Below, piece after piece: positions 63,085-64,000 of a DNA stretch of 64,000 nucleotides. Origin of the DNA: Thermoflavifilum aggregans (GTDB taxonomy: Bacteria; Bacteroidota; Bacteroidia; Chitinophagales; Chitinophagaceae); NCBI RefSeq assembly GCF_002797735.1, contig NZ_PGFG01000001.1, positions 1,488,001 to 1,552,000 of the forward strand. The letters run 5' to 3'. The translations under genes and the position numbers were made by a program. Below the pieces are notes generated by a model. The model was not told where the DNA came from, ran no database searches, and worked only from the letters and a program-made list of their open reading frames with translations. Position 1 is the stretch's first letter; every line of letters starts with the position of its first letter.

Positions 63085-64000
63085 ATGGCAGAGAAAATAG
63101 ATTTGAAACGCATTGCCCGTGAATTAAATCTGGCCGTATCTACCGTATCGCGTGCATTGCGCGACAGTTATGAGATCAGCGAGGAAACCAAACAGAAGGT
63201 TTTTGCACTGGCCCAACAGCTGAATTATGAGCCCAATCCTTATGCCAGCAGCCTTAGGCGCCAGAAAAGCAAAACCATTGGAGTGGTATTGCCTGAACTG
63301 CCCAATAATTTTTTCACACATGTGGTGAATGGCATTGAATGGGTGGCCCGGCAAAAGGGGTATCATGTGTTGATTTACATCACGCATGAACAGGTAGAAC
63401 AGGAAATTTCCCTGATCCGTCATCTGCAGAGCGGACGTGTAGATGGTGTATTGGCTTCTGTATGTGCCGGCACCCAGGATATTGCGCATTTTCGCAGTTT
63501 GCAGCAGCATGGAATTCCGCTGGTATTTTTCGATAGGGTTTGTGAGGATAGCGGTTTCCCGACCGTTACTACCAATGATTATGAAGCCAGTTACAACGCC
63601 ACGGTGCATCTGATTCAGCAAGGCTGCAGGCATTTGTATCATTTAACCCTACCTCTGCATTTATCCATCGCCCGAAAAAGATTGCAAGGTTTTCTGGATG
63701 CCTTGCGGCAATATCAGTTGCCGATAGAAGCATCAACGGTACTGATTGCAAAGGATATAGATCAGTTTTACGACCAGCTTGAACAATTGCTTTGCAGTGC
63801 GCAGCCACCCGACGGTATTTTTGCTGCCGTAGAAAAACTAGTGCTGCAGGTATATCATATTTGCCAGAAACGGCACATCTGCATTCCGCATCAGCTGAAG
63901 GTACTCGCCTTTTCGAACCTGGAAACTGCTCCCCTGTTGGCACCTCCGCTTACCACCATCACCCAACCAGCTTTTGAAATCGGGAAAAAAGCCGCCGAAC
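63085..64000 (+). CDS. LacI-family transcriptional regulator, cut by window end
   Basis: Open frame of 305 residues from the ATG at 63085 to the window end, with no stop reached. The N-terminal helix-turn-helix (LKRIARELNLAVSTVSRAL) and hinge (LNYEPNPYASSLRRQKSKTIGVVLPEL) are typical of LacI proteins, followed by the periplasmic-binding-protein-like effector domain (NNFFTHVVNGIEWVARQKGYHVLI, DGVLASVC, IPLVFFDR, DGIFAAVE). The effector is probably a sugar or oligosaccharide linked to the divergent GH88 gene. About 30 residues of the usual length are missing. Confidence 0.93.
   Translation, partial: MAEKIDLKRIARELNLAVSTVSRALRDSYEISEETKQKVFALAQQLNYEPNPYASSLRRQKSKTIGVVLPELPNNFFTHVVNGIEWVARQKGYHVLIYITHEQVEQEISLIRHLQSGRVDGVLASVCAGTQDIAHFRSLQQHGIPLVFFDRVCEDSGFPTVTTNDYEASYNATVHLIQQGCRHLYHLTLPLHLSIARKRLQGFLDALRQYQLPIEASTVLIAKDIDQFYDQLEQLLCSAQPPDGIFAAVEKLVLQVYHICQKRHICIPHQLKVLAFSNLETAPLLAPPLTTITQPAFEIGKKAAE

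Overview
The window looks like chromosomal DNA of a Bacteroidota bacterium, probably of the Chitinophagaceae. The basis is SusC/SusD proteins with an ECF sigma/FecR pair, a gliding-motility type (type IX secretion) C-terminal domain, DUF2723 membrane proteins, a split pntA, and promoters of the Bacteroidota TTG-N19-TAnnTTTG type. Genus is not determinable from what I can see.

Layout. (1) 1-5336, minus strand: a haem/tetrapyrrole operon read hemA-hemC-hemD-hemE-hemF-hemB (hemB is cut by the window edge), with ferrochelatase hemH divergent at 5549. (2) 6664-15351: mixed housekeeping genes (guanine deaminase, MscS channel, GT4 glycosyltransferase plus GH133-like debranching enzyme, old yellow enzyme, tRNA-Lys, SDR, SAM hydrolase). 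(3) 15539-18583: a DUF2723/GT117-type membrane protein; a paralogue lies on the other strand at 45168-48236. (4) 19176-23263: an ECF sigma/anti-sigma pair and the three-gene proton-translocating transhydrogenase pntAA-pntAB-pntB. (5) 23458-42510: a polysaccharide utilisation locus: ECF sigma, FecR, SusC with an N-terminal STN signalling domain, SusD, then GH30, GH42-like, YdjC/ChbG-type deacetylase, a PQQ dehydrogenase with a built-in cytochrome c, GH5, a DUF4038/GH140-like enzyme and a six-hairpin glycosidase-like protein. (6) 42525-53640: housekeeping genes (ribosomal protein L31 type B, GlmU-like protein, tpiA, ppa, phoH, an orphan response regulator, rpe, a TPR lipoprotein, an HD protein). 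(7) 54232-60078: a 1948-residue secreted protein with 13 near-identical 69/70-residue repeats. (8) 60192-64000: a flavin amine oxidase, the remnant of a GH3 gene, a GH88 unsaturated glucuronyl hydrolase, and a divergent LacI-type regulator (cut by the window end) with a good LacI/PurR-type operator between them.

How the parts may work together. In the utilisation locus, SusC/D would bind and import glycan pieces, with the STN domain, FecR and sigma factor forming a signal chain across the envelope. The secreted hydrolases and deacetylase would degrade the glycan. The quinoprotein dehydrogenase could then oxidise released sugars in the periplasm and pass electrons to respiration; this last step is inference. 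The substrate cannot be named from the sequence.

Best candidates for something new: the locus with its cytochrome-fused quinoprotein; three genes whose -7 promoter box ends exactly five bases before the ATG, implying leaderless mRNAs; the mosaic repeat array; and a GH3 gene reduced to its two ends.
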